Shown: one piece after another, positions 8,180 to 14,853 of the stretch | How the letters are laid out: each line of letters starts with the position of its first letter | Position numbering within the stretch: the stretch's first letter is position 1 | NCBI RefSeq assembly: GCF_014650335.1 | Contig: NZ_BMUT01000011.1 | Location: 62,001-126,000, forward strand | Length of the DNA: 64,000 nt | Source: Streptomyces hiroshimensis | Lineage (GTDB): Bacteria > Actinomycetota > Actinomycetes > Streptomycetales > Streptomycetaceae | Reading direction: 5' to 3' | Translations under genes and position numbers: made by a program | Notes under the pieces: model-generated | What the model saw: the letters and a program-made list of their open reading frames with translations, nothing else | The model's database searches: none | Told to the model about the DNA's origin: nothing

Positions 8180-9181
8180 CTACGAGCCCAGGGACGACAG
8201 GAACCCCAGGAGCTCGGCGTTGACTTCCTCAGGGCGCTCCTGCTGCGTCCAGTGACCGCAGCCCGGCAGGGTCACGCTGCGGCGCAGCCCCGGCACCGTC
8301 TCCTCCAGGGACGCCAGGAGCCGGTCCATGCCGGGGAAGGCCCGGACGGGGTCGCGGTCGCCGCCCACGTACAGCGCGGGGACGACGATGCGGAGGTCGT
8401 GGAAGGGGGCCAGGAGCTCCCAGTTCCGGTCGATGTTGCGGTACCAGTTCAGGCCGCCGGTGAAGGCGCGGTCGCCGTGCCCGGAGAACTCGCGGACGAA
8501 GACGGCCACGTCCTCCTCGGTGAACCAGCCCGGCAGTTCCTTCGGCCCCGCCATCGCGTCCAGGAGCGTCCCGCCGGCCGGGATCACCCACGGGCGCGGC
8601 GGGTCGGTCGCCGGGCAGTCGCCCGAGGCGCTGAACAGGATCCGGCGGAACGTCGCCGCCGGGTCCTGCGCCAACTCGGCGTCGGCGACGCCCGGTTCCT
8701 GGAAGTAGAGCTGGTAGAAGCCGTCGCCGAACAGGGAGCGCAGCGCAGGCAGAGGCGGCACCGGGCCGCGCGGCGCCGGCGGCACGCTCAGGCCCGCCAC
8801 GCCGCGGACGACGTCGGGCCGCAGCAGCGCCGTGGTCCAGGCGACCGGCGCGCCCCAGTCGTGCCCGACGACCACCGCGCTCTCCTCGCCGAGGGCGTGG
8901 ATCAGGGCGATCACGTCACCGGCGAGGTGGAGCACGCTGTACGCGCCGACGTCCTCCGGCCGGTCGCTGCGCCCGTACCCGCGCTGGTCCACTGCCACGA
9001 CCCGGTACCCGGCTGCGGCCAGCGGCCCGAACTGGTGCCGCCAGGAGTACCAGCACTCCGGGAAGCCGTGCAGCAGGACGACCAGCGGCCCCTGCCCCTG
9101 CTCCTGCCCCCGCCCCTGCTCGGCGATGTGCAGGGTTACTCCGTTGACCTCGACGAAGCGGTGCTCGACCGAGCTGGTCAT
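8180..9181 (-). CDS. Alpha/beta-hydrolase, epoxide-hydrolase-like
   Basis: 333 residues. The oxyanion motif HGFPECWYSWRHQ is followed by the nucleophile elbow VVGHDWGAPVAW. An Asp nucleophile in GHDWG, rather than Ser, together with HGxP is the signature of epoxide hydrolases and haloalkane dehalogenases. The C-terminal GCGHWTQQERPEEVN supplies the catalytic His. Start ATG at 9181 has GGAGG upstream. A Gly/Gln-rich insertion (EQGQGP) sits before the first strand. It is likely a stand-alone detoxification or catabolic enzyme; the substrate is unknown. Confidence 0.9.
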   Translation of the reverse strand: MTSSVEHRFVEVNGVTLHIAEQGRGQEQGQGPLVVLLHGFPECWYSWRHQFGPLAAAGYRVVAVDQRGYGRSDRPEDVGAYSVLHLAGDVIALIHALGEESAVVVGHDWGAPVAWTTALLRPDVVRGVAGLSVPPAPRGPVPPLPALRSLFGDGFYQLYFQEPGVADAELAQDPAATFRRILFSASGDCPATDPPRPWVIPAGGTLLDAMAGPKELPGWFTEEDVAVFVREFSGHGDRAFTGGLNWYRNIDRNWELLAPFHDLRIVVPALYVGGDRDPVRAFPGMDRLLASLEETVPGLRRSVTLPGCGHWTQQERPEEVNAELLGFLSSLGS

Positions 9182-9274
9182 GGTGTCCTCCCGGGGGGCG
9201 TCACGCCGACGTACTCCACAGTAGGCGTCAACTTCCCCGCAGCGAAGGAGACGTCGACCACTCGGTCGGCCGCT

Positions 9275-9577
9275 TCAGCCGTCGGGGTTGGCCTCCAGAC
9301 AGGTCAGCTCGATGTCGTCGATGATGGCCTCGTTCGTCTGGCCCTTCAGGTGCGCGACGTTCTCGATGCCGACCGCCATCCACCCCGACAGGCTCATGAC
9401 GAGCACCCGCAGCCCGTCCGTACCGTGCTTGGCGAGCACCCGGTCCGCCACCTTGAGCGCCTCCTCCGGCACCCGTTCCGCCGGTTCGAGGCCGACGATG
9501 GTGCGCATCAGCCCGATGGTGGTGTGCGAGATCTCCGGCGCGATCGCCCGCAGCCTCCGGTCCTCTTCCTCGTCCAC
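9275..9577 (-). CDS. Conserved hypothetical 100-residue protein
   Basis: A small, mostly alpha-helical, acidic soluble protein (MDEEEDRRLRAIAPEIS...). No family is recognised. A GTG start is preceded by GAGGAC, and a -10-like TAGGGT lies on the minus strand at 9616-9621, about 40 bp upstream, so it looks like a real single-gene unit. It lies between the epoxide-hydrolase-like gene and the squalene/phytoene-synthase-like gene, all on the minus strand but with gaps of roughly 100-150 bp. Confidence 0.65.
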   Translation of the reverse strand: MDEEEDRRLRAIAPEISHTTIGLMRTIVGLEPAERVPEEALKVADRVLAKHGTDGLRVLVMSLSGWMAVGIENVAHLKGQTNEAIIDDIELTCLEANPDG

Positions 9578-9730
9578 GTGTCCTCGATTCGTCCGTCAGA
9601 CGGTCACGTGCAAGCACCCTAGGCGGCCGTGCGCGGGCACCGCAGCCCGAACACCAACGGGTGATCGCTGCTACGGGTGAATCGCGGTCAAGAAGCTCCC
9701 AAGTCACCCCCGAGGATGCTCGAAGCGCCC

Positions 9731-10657
9731 TCAGAGGCCGCGCCGCCGAGCGGCCCGTGCACGGCCGTACTCCCCGAGGAGCACCCGCAGGGCCGCACCG
9801 GCCGAAGGGCGCGCCGACCCCCGCAACAGGCCGCAGCCCTTCGCCGCCGCGGCGTCCGCGGTGAGCACTTCCAGCTCCACCATCGCGCGCACGAACGGAC
9901 GGCCGGCCGGTGCGGTGAGGCCGGCCAGGCGGCGCGCGGCCAGCAGGTCATGGCGCGCGCGGCGCAGCTGACCGGCCAGGAGCGCCCGCACGGCCGGAGT
10001 GTCGCGTGCCGATTCCAGGTCGCTACGGGAGACGCCGTGCTGCTCCAGGGTCTCCCGGGGAATGGCCAGGCGCCCGCCCTCCAGGTCCTCGGCGAGGTCG
10101 TTGACGAAGTCCAGGCGCTGGCTGCCGTCGATGTACGAACGGCAGGCCGCACGGAACGCGCCCGGGTCGGTGCCCGGGTCGAGCAGGTCGGCGACGAGCA
10201 TGAACGCCGGCAGCGAGTAGGCGTCGACGTAGTCCTGGTAGTCGCCTTCCGTCGCGAACCCGGTGAAATCCAGATCGGTCACTGCGGCCCCCAGGAAGGC
10301 CTCGACCGCTGCGGCGAGCCCGGGGCGGGCGGCGACCGTGTGGAGCACCGGCCGGATCACCGGATGGTCCGCGCGCCCGGTGGCCAGGGCCTCGCGTACG
10401 TCCTTCTCCCACACGGTGTAGGCGGAGGCGCGCTCGGCCAGGGTGCTGCCGCCGTCGAGCACGTTGTCCGTGTGGTGCATGAAGGCGGTCATGGCGATGA
10501 CATGCGGGACGGCCGCACCGGGCAGCAGCAGCCGGACGGCCACGTAGGCGTGGCGCCGGTAGCGCGCGACGAGGGCGCGCTGCCGGGTGTAGTCGTCGCG
10601 CAGTTGCCGGTCATGGACGCCGGCGGCGTCCAGCGCCTTGTCCCACGTGCTCGTCAT
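9731..10657 (-). CDS. Squalene/phytoene-synthase-family enzyme
   Basis: 308 residues. The first metal-binding region reads HHTDNVLDGG, in place of the usual DxxxD, and the second RLDFVNDLAEDLEGGRLAIP matches the family's second Asp-rich motif plus GR(L)xxP. Members condense two prenyl diphosphates head to head or act as related prenyltransferases. Start ATG at 10657 is preceded by AAAAGGGA. No desaturase or cyclase gene is adjacent, so it is not part of an obvious carotenoid or hopanoid cluster. The product is not predictable, and the altered first motif may mean a specialised role. Confidence 0.82.
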   Translation of the reverse strand: MTSTWDKALDAAGVHDRQLRDDYTRQRALVARYRRHAYVAVRLLLPGAAVPHVIAMTAFMHHTDNVLDGGSTLAERASAYTVWEKDVREALATGRADHPVIRPVLHTVAARPGLAAAVEAFLGAAVTDLDFTGFATEGDYQDYVDAYSLPAFMLVADLLDPGTDPGAFRAACRSYIDGSQRLDFVNDLAEDLEGGRLAIPRETLEQHGVSRSDLESARDTPAVRALLAGQLRRARHDLLAARRLAGLTAPAGRPFVRAMVELEVLTADAAAAKGCGLLRGSARPSAGAALRVLLGEYGRARAARRRGL

Positions 10658-10708
10658 GGATCCCTTTTCCCGTCCGCTGGTTCCGGCCGCTGCGGGCCAC
10701 GGAGGACT

Positions 10709-10729
10709 GTACGTCGTACGTCGTACGTC
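10709..10729 (+). repeat. Three tandem GTACGTC heptamers between divergent genes
   Basis: GTACGTC occurs at 10709, 10716 and 10723 without spacing, producing overlapping GTAC/ACGT palindromes. It lies 52 bp upstream of the prenyl-synthase-like gene (minus) and 68 bp upstream of the YunG-like gene (plus), in the position of a shared operator. Confidence 0.6.
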
Positions 10730-10796
10730 TCGCGGACGGGGACCGGGAGGGTGCTGCCGCGGTGCGTTGTCAGTGGTCGCTGTCAGGATGCAGGGC

Positions 10797-11192
10797 ATGA
10801 CACCGTGGCTTCTCACCGACATCGAGCGTGCCGTCCGCAGCAGTTGGGGCGCCGACACGTGCACCCCTGAGTACCGGTCGCAGTGGACACCGGACAATCC
10901 GGCGCGCGATCAGTGCGGCGTCACCGCGATGGTCCTCAACGACCTGCTGGGCGGCGAGCTCATCCGGGGGGAGGTCCGTGTCGAAGGCGTACAGACCGAC
11001 TTCCACTGGTGGAACCGGCTCGGGGAGGGTGTGGAGATCGACCTGACCCGCGAGCAGTTCACCCCCGAAGAGATCGTCACGGGCGGCCTGGTCATACCGC
11101 GGCCCCCCGAGATCAAGCGCCTCCGCGAGGAGTACGAGCTTCTGCGCGGACGCGTTCTGGAGAAGCTGCTGCGGGGCGCGGCTGCGCACTAG
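10797..11192 (+). CDS. YunG-family protein
   Basis: 131 residues: AVRSSWGADTCTPEYRSQW, then NPARDQCGVTAMVLNDLLGGELIRG, then FHWWNRLGEGVEIDLTREQF. This pattern matches YunG-like proteins, small alpha/beta proteins of unknown function whose Cys and His residues recall papain-like folds. Start ATG is 7 nt after a -10-like CAGGAT (10784-10789) and lacks a good Shine-Dalgarno sequence, suggesting a leaderless transcript. No functional partner is adjacent. Confidence 0.8.
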   Translation: MTPWLLTDIERAVRSSWGADTCTPEYRSQWTPDNPARDQCGVTAMVLNDLLGGELIRGEVRVEGVQTDFHWWNRLGEGVEIDLTREQFTPEEIVTGGLVIPRPPEIKRLREEYELLRGRVLEKLLRGAAAH

Positions 11193-11299
11193 GCGCGCGG
11201 GGGCGGGCGCTGCCCGATCATGGCTTGTTCGTCCCTGTGTTCGCCGTCGCACAGCAGTGAGGCTGATCTTGACCGATCCTGCGGGCGAGAGGAGCACTC

Positions 11300-12121
11300 G
11301 TGAACGACGAAGCGACGCGCAGCTACTACGACTCCGGCGATGTCGACGCCTTCTACGACGCGGTCTGGGGCGGGGAGGACATCCACACCGGCATCTACAC
11401 CCGGCTCGGCGAACCCATCGCCGACGCCTCCCGCCGCACCGTCGAGCGGGTCGCGGACCGGCTCGACGGCAGCCTCGGGCCCGGCAGCGCCGTCATCGAC
11501 CTCGGTTCCGGATACGGGGGGACCGCCCGCAGGCTCGCCGAGCGCTTCGGCTGCCGCGTCGTCGCCCTGAACCTCAGCGCCGCCCAGAACGAGCGGCACC
11601 GCGCGGTCAACGCCGAGCGCGGCCTGGCCGGCCGCGTCGAGGTCGTCACCGGCTCCTTCCACGACATACCGTTCCCCGACGGCCACTTCGACGCGGTGTG
11701 CTCCCTGGAGGCCTTCTGCCACAGCACTGACCGGCCGAAGGTGCTGAGCGAGGCGGTCCGGGTGCTCAAGCCCGGGGGCGCGCTGGCCTTCACCGACATC
11801 ATGGCCTCCGAAGGCACGCCCGCGGAGGTGCTCCACCCGGCCGTCTCCCGGCTCGGCGTGGACGCCCTGGCCACCGTGTCCTTCTACCGCGAGCACCTCG
11901 CCGGCCTCGGCCTGTCCGATATCGGATTCGACGACCACACCGGTCAACTGGTCAACCATTATGTCCGGCTGACCGAGGAGACGGCGGCGCGCGCGGAGGA
12001 GCTCCGCGGGCGCATCAGCGCCGCCTACCTCGGCCACCTGCAGGAGAACCTGCCCGTATGGGTCGACGCCGCACGCCGAGGACGGCTGCAGTGGGGCGTC
12101 CTGCACGGGCGCCGTCCGTAA
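11300..12121 (+). CDS. SAM-dependent methyltransferase of the sarcosine/dimethylglycine type
   Basis: 273 residues, class I fold. Motif I is VIDLGSGYGGTARRLAERFG; motif II is FDAVCSLEAFCH; post-motif is VLKPGGALAFTDIM. The N-terminal YYDSGDVDAFYDAVWGGEDI followed by HTGIY is typical of sarcosine/dimethylglycine N-methyltransferases and their relatives, which make glycine betaine. Start GTG is preceded by AGAGGAG at ideal spacing. It stands alone, with no partner glycine/sarcosine methyltransferase nearby, so betaine synthesis is not assured; a natural-product or lipid methyltransferase is the alternative. Confidence 0.83.
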   Translation: MNDEATRSYYDSGDVDAFYDAVWGGEDIHTGIYTRLGEPIADASRRTVERVADRLDGSLGPGSAVIDLGSGYGGTARRLAERFGCRVVALNLSAAQNERHRAVNAERGLAGRVEVVTGSFHDIPFPDGHFDAVCSLEAFCHSTDRPKVLSEAVRVLKPGGALAFTDIMASEGTPAEVLHPAVSRLGVDALATVSFYREHLAGLGLSDIGFDDHTGQLVNHYVRLTEETAARAEELRGRISAAYLGHLQENLPVWVDAARRGRLQWGVLHGRRP

Positions 12122-12222
12122 TCAATCAGCCACGCTCTGGCTCAATCGGCCTTCTCCCCCTGATCCATACCCGCGAGTAGCGTGCCCGGGCGCGGGGGGC
12201 TCTCTGGGAGAAGGGCGTTTGC

Positions 12223-13032
12223 ATGTTCTATTGCGCGTTCAAGGCCGTGGTGCTCGTGCCGCTGCTGCGGTGGCTCTTCCGGCCGAGGGTGGAGGGGCTG
12301 GGCCGGGTCCCGCAGCACGGCGCGGCGATCGTCGCGGGGAACCACCAGTCGTTCACCGACCAGTTCCTGATGGGCGTGACCCTCAGGCGCCGGATCAGCT
12401 TCCTCGCCAAGCAGGAGTACTTCACCGGCCGCGGCCTCAAGGGCAGGCTCGCCGCCGCCTTCTTCCGCGGGCTCGGCGCGATACCCGTCGACCGCTCCGG
12501 CCGCGGCGCGGGCCAGGCCGCCGTCGAGGAGGGCGTGAAGGTGCTCGGCCGCGGCGAACTCCTCGGCATCTTCCCCGAGGGCACGCGCTCGCACGACGGC
12601 CGGCTGTACAAGGGCAAGGTCGGGGTCGCGGAGATGGCGATCCGGTCCGGCGCGCCCGTCGTCCCGTGCGCGATGATCGGCACGTTCGAGGCCCAGCCCG
12701 CGGGGCGGCGGCTGCCGCGCCTGGTGCCCGTCACCGTCCGCTTCGGCGAACCCCTGGACTTCTCCCGCTACGCGGGCATGGCGGACCAGCGGCACGTGCT
12801 CCGCGCGGTCACCGACGAGATCATGTACGCGATCCTGAAGCTGTCGGAGCAGGAGTACGTCGACGTGTACGCCGTCGATGCCAGGGCCCGGCTGAGCGCC
12901 CACGGCTCCGGCGAGGTCCGCGCCGAGGTCCTGGGGAGCACACGGTTCGCGCCGGGCCCGGACCGCCCGCTCGGCGAACACGGAGCTCCGGCCGGGCACG
13001 CGGCTCCGGAAGAAGGGCGCACCGCGGCGTAG
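12223..13032 (+). CDS. 1-acyl-sn-glycerol-3-phosphate acyltransferase (PlsC family)
   Basis: 269 residues. Catalytic NHQSFTD (HX4D) lies near residue 48 and the substrate-binding FPEGTRSHDGRLYKGK near residue 123, with IPVDRSG between them. It transfers an acyl group to lysophosphatidic acid at the cytoplasmic membrane face, or to another lyso-acceptor. A GGGAGAAGG Shine-Dalgarno precedes the ATG. The last 45 residues are an Ala/Pro/Gly-rich tail outside the conserved domain. Streptomyces have several paralogues, so the exact acceptor is open. Confidence 0.9.
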   Translation: MFYCAFKAVVLVPLLRWLFRPRVEGLGRVPQHGAAIVAGNHQSFTDQFLMGVTLRRRISFLAKQEYFTGRGLKGRLAAAFFRGLGAIPVDRSGRGAGQAAVEEGVKVLGRGELLGIFPEGTRSHDGRLYKGKVGVAEMAIRSGAPVVPCAMIGTFEAQPAGRRLPRLVPVTVRFGEPLDFSRYAGMADQRHVLRAVTDEIMYAILKLSEQEYVDVYAVDARARLSAHGSGEVRAEVLGSTRFAPGPDRPLGEHGAPAGHAAPEEGRTAA

Positions 13033-13181
13033 CGGGAGCGCGAGGAGGACGGAGGGGGCACCCGTGGGGACGGGCGCACCGGGCGGCCGGCGGCAGCTCC
13101 GCCGGACCGCCCGGCAGTGCCCTCCGGCACACACTCGCCCGTCGCCCGGACGAACCACCCGCCGCCCCCGTCGCCCGTCGC

Positions 13182-13712
13182 TCAGACCAGCCACTTCCCG
13201 TCACGCATCAAGTGACGGCCACGGAGCTCGGGCTCCTCGTGCCACGCCTGCACGGCACGCGGCAGCACCTTGAAGTAGACGTACGCGTCACCCTCCTTGC
13301 GGGGGTCCCAGCCCAAGCGCCCGGCGAACGCGTCGGCCGCCGCGGCCGGCACCTCCTGCGCGCTGTGGGTCTCCACGTCGCCGTCGATGAGGACGACGTC
13401 GCGCGTGTGCCCGAGGGCGAGCCGGGCCCGGCCGCCCTCCCGCAGGTTGCGGCCCGTCGGGTTGGCCGGCCGGGTAGCCATCCAGATCGCCTCCCCGTCC
13501 CACAGGAAGCACAACGGCACCAGGTACGGCACTCCGTCGGCGCCGGCCGAGGCGACCCAGATGTCCAGCTCCCGGCCCAGCCGCTCCAGGACGTCCCGCT
13601 TGCGCTGCGCTCCACTGCGGATCTCCGGGGTCCGCGGGCCCCGGACCGTTTCCGGGACCTGTCCGGCCGTCTCCGGTTCGATCTCCGATTCGATCTCCGA
13701 TTCGATCTTCAT
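13182..13712 (-). CDS. Pyridoxamine-5'-phosphate-oxidase-like split-barrel protein
   Basis: 176 residues. The core holds VPYLVPLCFLWDGEAIWMATR and GGRARLALGHTRDVVLIDGDVE, the six-stranded split barrel that binds FMN or F420, ending FKVLPRAVQAWHEEPEL. It is probably an FMN- or F420-dependent oxidoreductase of unknown substrate. The N-terminus is a low-complexity Glu/Ile stretch encoded by three 12 bp repeats (GATTCGATCTCC type, 13675-13710) just after the start codon; the real domain begins near residue 35, so the start could be further in, but no better start is seen. Confidence 0.8.
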   Translation of the reverse strand: MKIESEIESEIEPETAGQVPETVRGPRTPEIRSGAQRKRDVLERLGRELDIWVASAGADGVPYLVPLCFLWDGEAIWMATRPANPTGRNLREGGRARLALGHTRDVVLIDGDVETHSAQEVPAAAADAFAGRLGWDPRKEGDAYVYFKVLPRAVQAWHEEPELRGRHLMRDGKWLV

Positions 13713-13805
13713 GCCCGGACGCTACAGGCGCGGGCTCCCGTGCGCCTCGGGCCGCGGCCGTAGGGCCGTCGACCGACCCCGCCCGGGCCCGTAGGCTGCC
13801 CGCTC

Positions 13806-14525
13806 ATGAACGACGACGTGCGCAACATCGTGCTGGGCCTGGTCGCCAGCGGGATCAGCGCTGCCGCGGGCTGGTTCGTCCGGACGCTCCTGTGGCGGCG
13901 CCGACTCCGGCGCAAGCAAACCTTCTTCGGCCTGCCGGCGGGCTCCGAGTGCCTGCTCGTGGTCAACCAGGACCCGAGCGCGAGCGGCTGGGGCGTCGCG
14001 CGGCAGGACGCCTTCGCGCTGCTGGAGATATCCGCGCTGATCAAGGAGTGCGGGGCGCACGCGGACATCGTGGCGCACGACGCCGCCCGCCAGGGGATCG
14101 GCGTGCGCACCGAGTTCTGCGTCGGCGGGCCCGTGTCGAACCGGCGCACCGAGGCCCACCTGCGCGCGCTGCTGCCCGGCGTCGAGGTGAACGCCACGCA
14201 CGGGGGCCCCGACGGGGGTGCACTCACCATCGGCGGCGAGACATACCGGGTCGACAAGGGCACGGCCGAGTACGTCCTGCTCGCCCGGCTGACCGGGCCG
14301 GGCGGCAGCCGGCCGGTCTTCCTCGCCTCCGGCCAGCGCAGCGTCGCCAACCAGGCGGCCATAAGGTATCTGGCCCGGCACCACAGGCAGCTCGCCCACC
14401 GCCACGGGCTCGACGGCACCTTCTGCCTCCTGCTGAAGGTCGTGAACTCGGACGCGTACGGACCGGACATGGTGGAACTGGTCGCCGACGTCACCGAGGC
14501 GACTCGTCGGGGAACACCTTCGTGA
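13806..14525 (+). CDS. Conserved hypothetical protein with N-terminal membrane anchor
   Basis: 239 residues. One membrane helix (about 8-27) is followed by a basic stretch (RRRLRRK) and a soluble domain with LLVVNQDPSASGWGVARQDAF and FCVGGPVSNRRTEAHLRALLPGVEV, then YRVDKGTAEYVLLARL. The GGPxSNxxT motif suggests a nucleotide- or ligand-binding pocket, but I do not recognise the family. A -10-like TAGGCT lies 8 nt before the ATG and no Shine-Dalgarno is seen. Its last 35 bp overlap, antisense, the C-terminal end of the isoaspartyl peptidase remnant. Confidence 0.7.
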   Translation: MNDDVRNIVLGLVASGISAAAGWFVRTLLWRRRLRRKQTFFGLPAGSECLLVVNQDPSASGWGVARQDAFALLEISALIKECGAHADIVAHDAARQGIGVRTEFCVGGPVSNRRTEAHLRALLPGVEVNATHGGPDGGALTIGGETYRVDKGTAEYVLLARLTGPGGSRPVFLASGQRSVANQAAIRYLARHHRQLAHRHGLDGTFCLLLKVVNSDAYGPDMVELVADVTEATRRGTPS

Positions 14526-14741
14526 CCACCTTGCCGTCGGCCGCCAGATAGCCGTAGAGCATCCCCTCTCCAGCGACCGTACGGCCGCCTCGACCGCGGC
14601 CACGCTGCCGCCGCCGTCCCGCAGGACCTTCCGGCCGGCGCGGAGGGCGCCGGCCAGCGGCGGCGCGGACGGTTGCGACAGCGAGGGAAGCGCCACCGCG
14701 ACGGCGTCATCCGGATGCCACGCCGAAATCCGGATGCGCAC
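14491..14741 (-). pseudogene. Collapsed remnant of an isoaspartyl peptidase/L-asparaginase gene
   Basis: On the minus strand one frame from about 14741 reads ALRAGRKVLRDGGGSVAAVE then AAVRSLE, the N-terminal helix region of plant-type asparaginases/isoaspartyl peptidases. Immediately after SLE, in a different frame, comes GEGMLYGYLAADGKVVTKVF and a stop at 14491, which looks like the C-terminal strand of the same family. The whole middle, including the autocleavage Thr, is absent and the joint is out of frame. This fits a large internal deletion. The assignment rests on short motifs, so it is moderate. Confidence 0.5.
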
Positions 14742-14757
14742 GCCGCACTCGCGCGGC

Positions 14758-14763
14758 TACCCT
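14758..14763 (+). promoter_or_regulatory. -10 element for a leaderless leader-ORF transcript
   Basis: TACCCT ends 7 nt before the ATG of the leader ORF, so transcription should start at or within a nucleotide of that ATG. No clear -35 is visible. Confidence 0.5.
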
Positions 14764-14770
14764 CGCCCGC

Positions 14771-14794
14771 ATGTCTACGCCCCGCATTTCCTAG
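14771..14794 (+). CDS. Seven-codon leader peptide MSTPRIS upstream of the ABC-F gene
   Basis: ATG TCT ACG CCC CGC ATT TCC TAG. It lacks a Shine-Dalgarno sequence but lies 7 nt after a -10-like hexamer, so it may be read from a leaderless mRNA. Its stop codon overlaps the 5' arm of the attenuator hairpin by two bases, and the next ORF is an ABC-F ribosome-protection protein. That layout is the one used for antibiotic-sensing ribosome-mediated attenuation. The peptide's role is inferred from position. Confidence 0.6.
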   Translation: MSTPRIS

Positions 14795-14838
14795 CTCAAG
14801 GACCCGATTCCACGCCACCCGTGTGTCCTTGAGCTTTT
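14793..14838 (+). terminator. Attenuator hairpin between leader peptide and ABC-F gene
   Basis: Perfect 11 bp inverted repeat: AGCTCAAGGAC (14793-14803) and GTCCTTGAGCT (14825-14835), loop 21 nt, followed by TTT. It is an intrinsic-terminator-like structure unusual for this GC-rich window. The ABC-F Shine-Dalgarno (GGAG, 14841-14844) lies just beyond it. Confidence 0.65.
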
Positions 14839-14853
14839 CCGGAGCGTAATTAC

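Noticed and set aside
9591..9601. CCGTCAGACGG palindrome as a third copy of the TCTGAC-N5-GTCAGA site
   Set aside because: The arms are in a different order and spacing, and the neighbouring gene is unrelated.
14739..14741. GTG as the start of an intact gene reading through the asparaginase-like region to 13722
   Set aside because: Only the first 55 residues resemble a family; the remainder is antisense to the hypothetical gene at 13806-14525. A truncated, frameshifted remnant is the better explanation.
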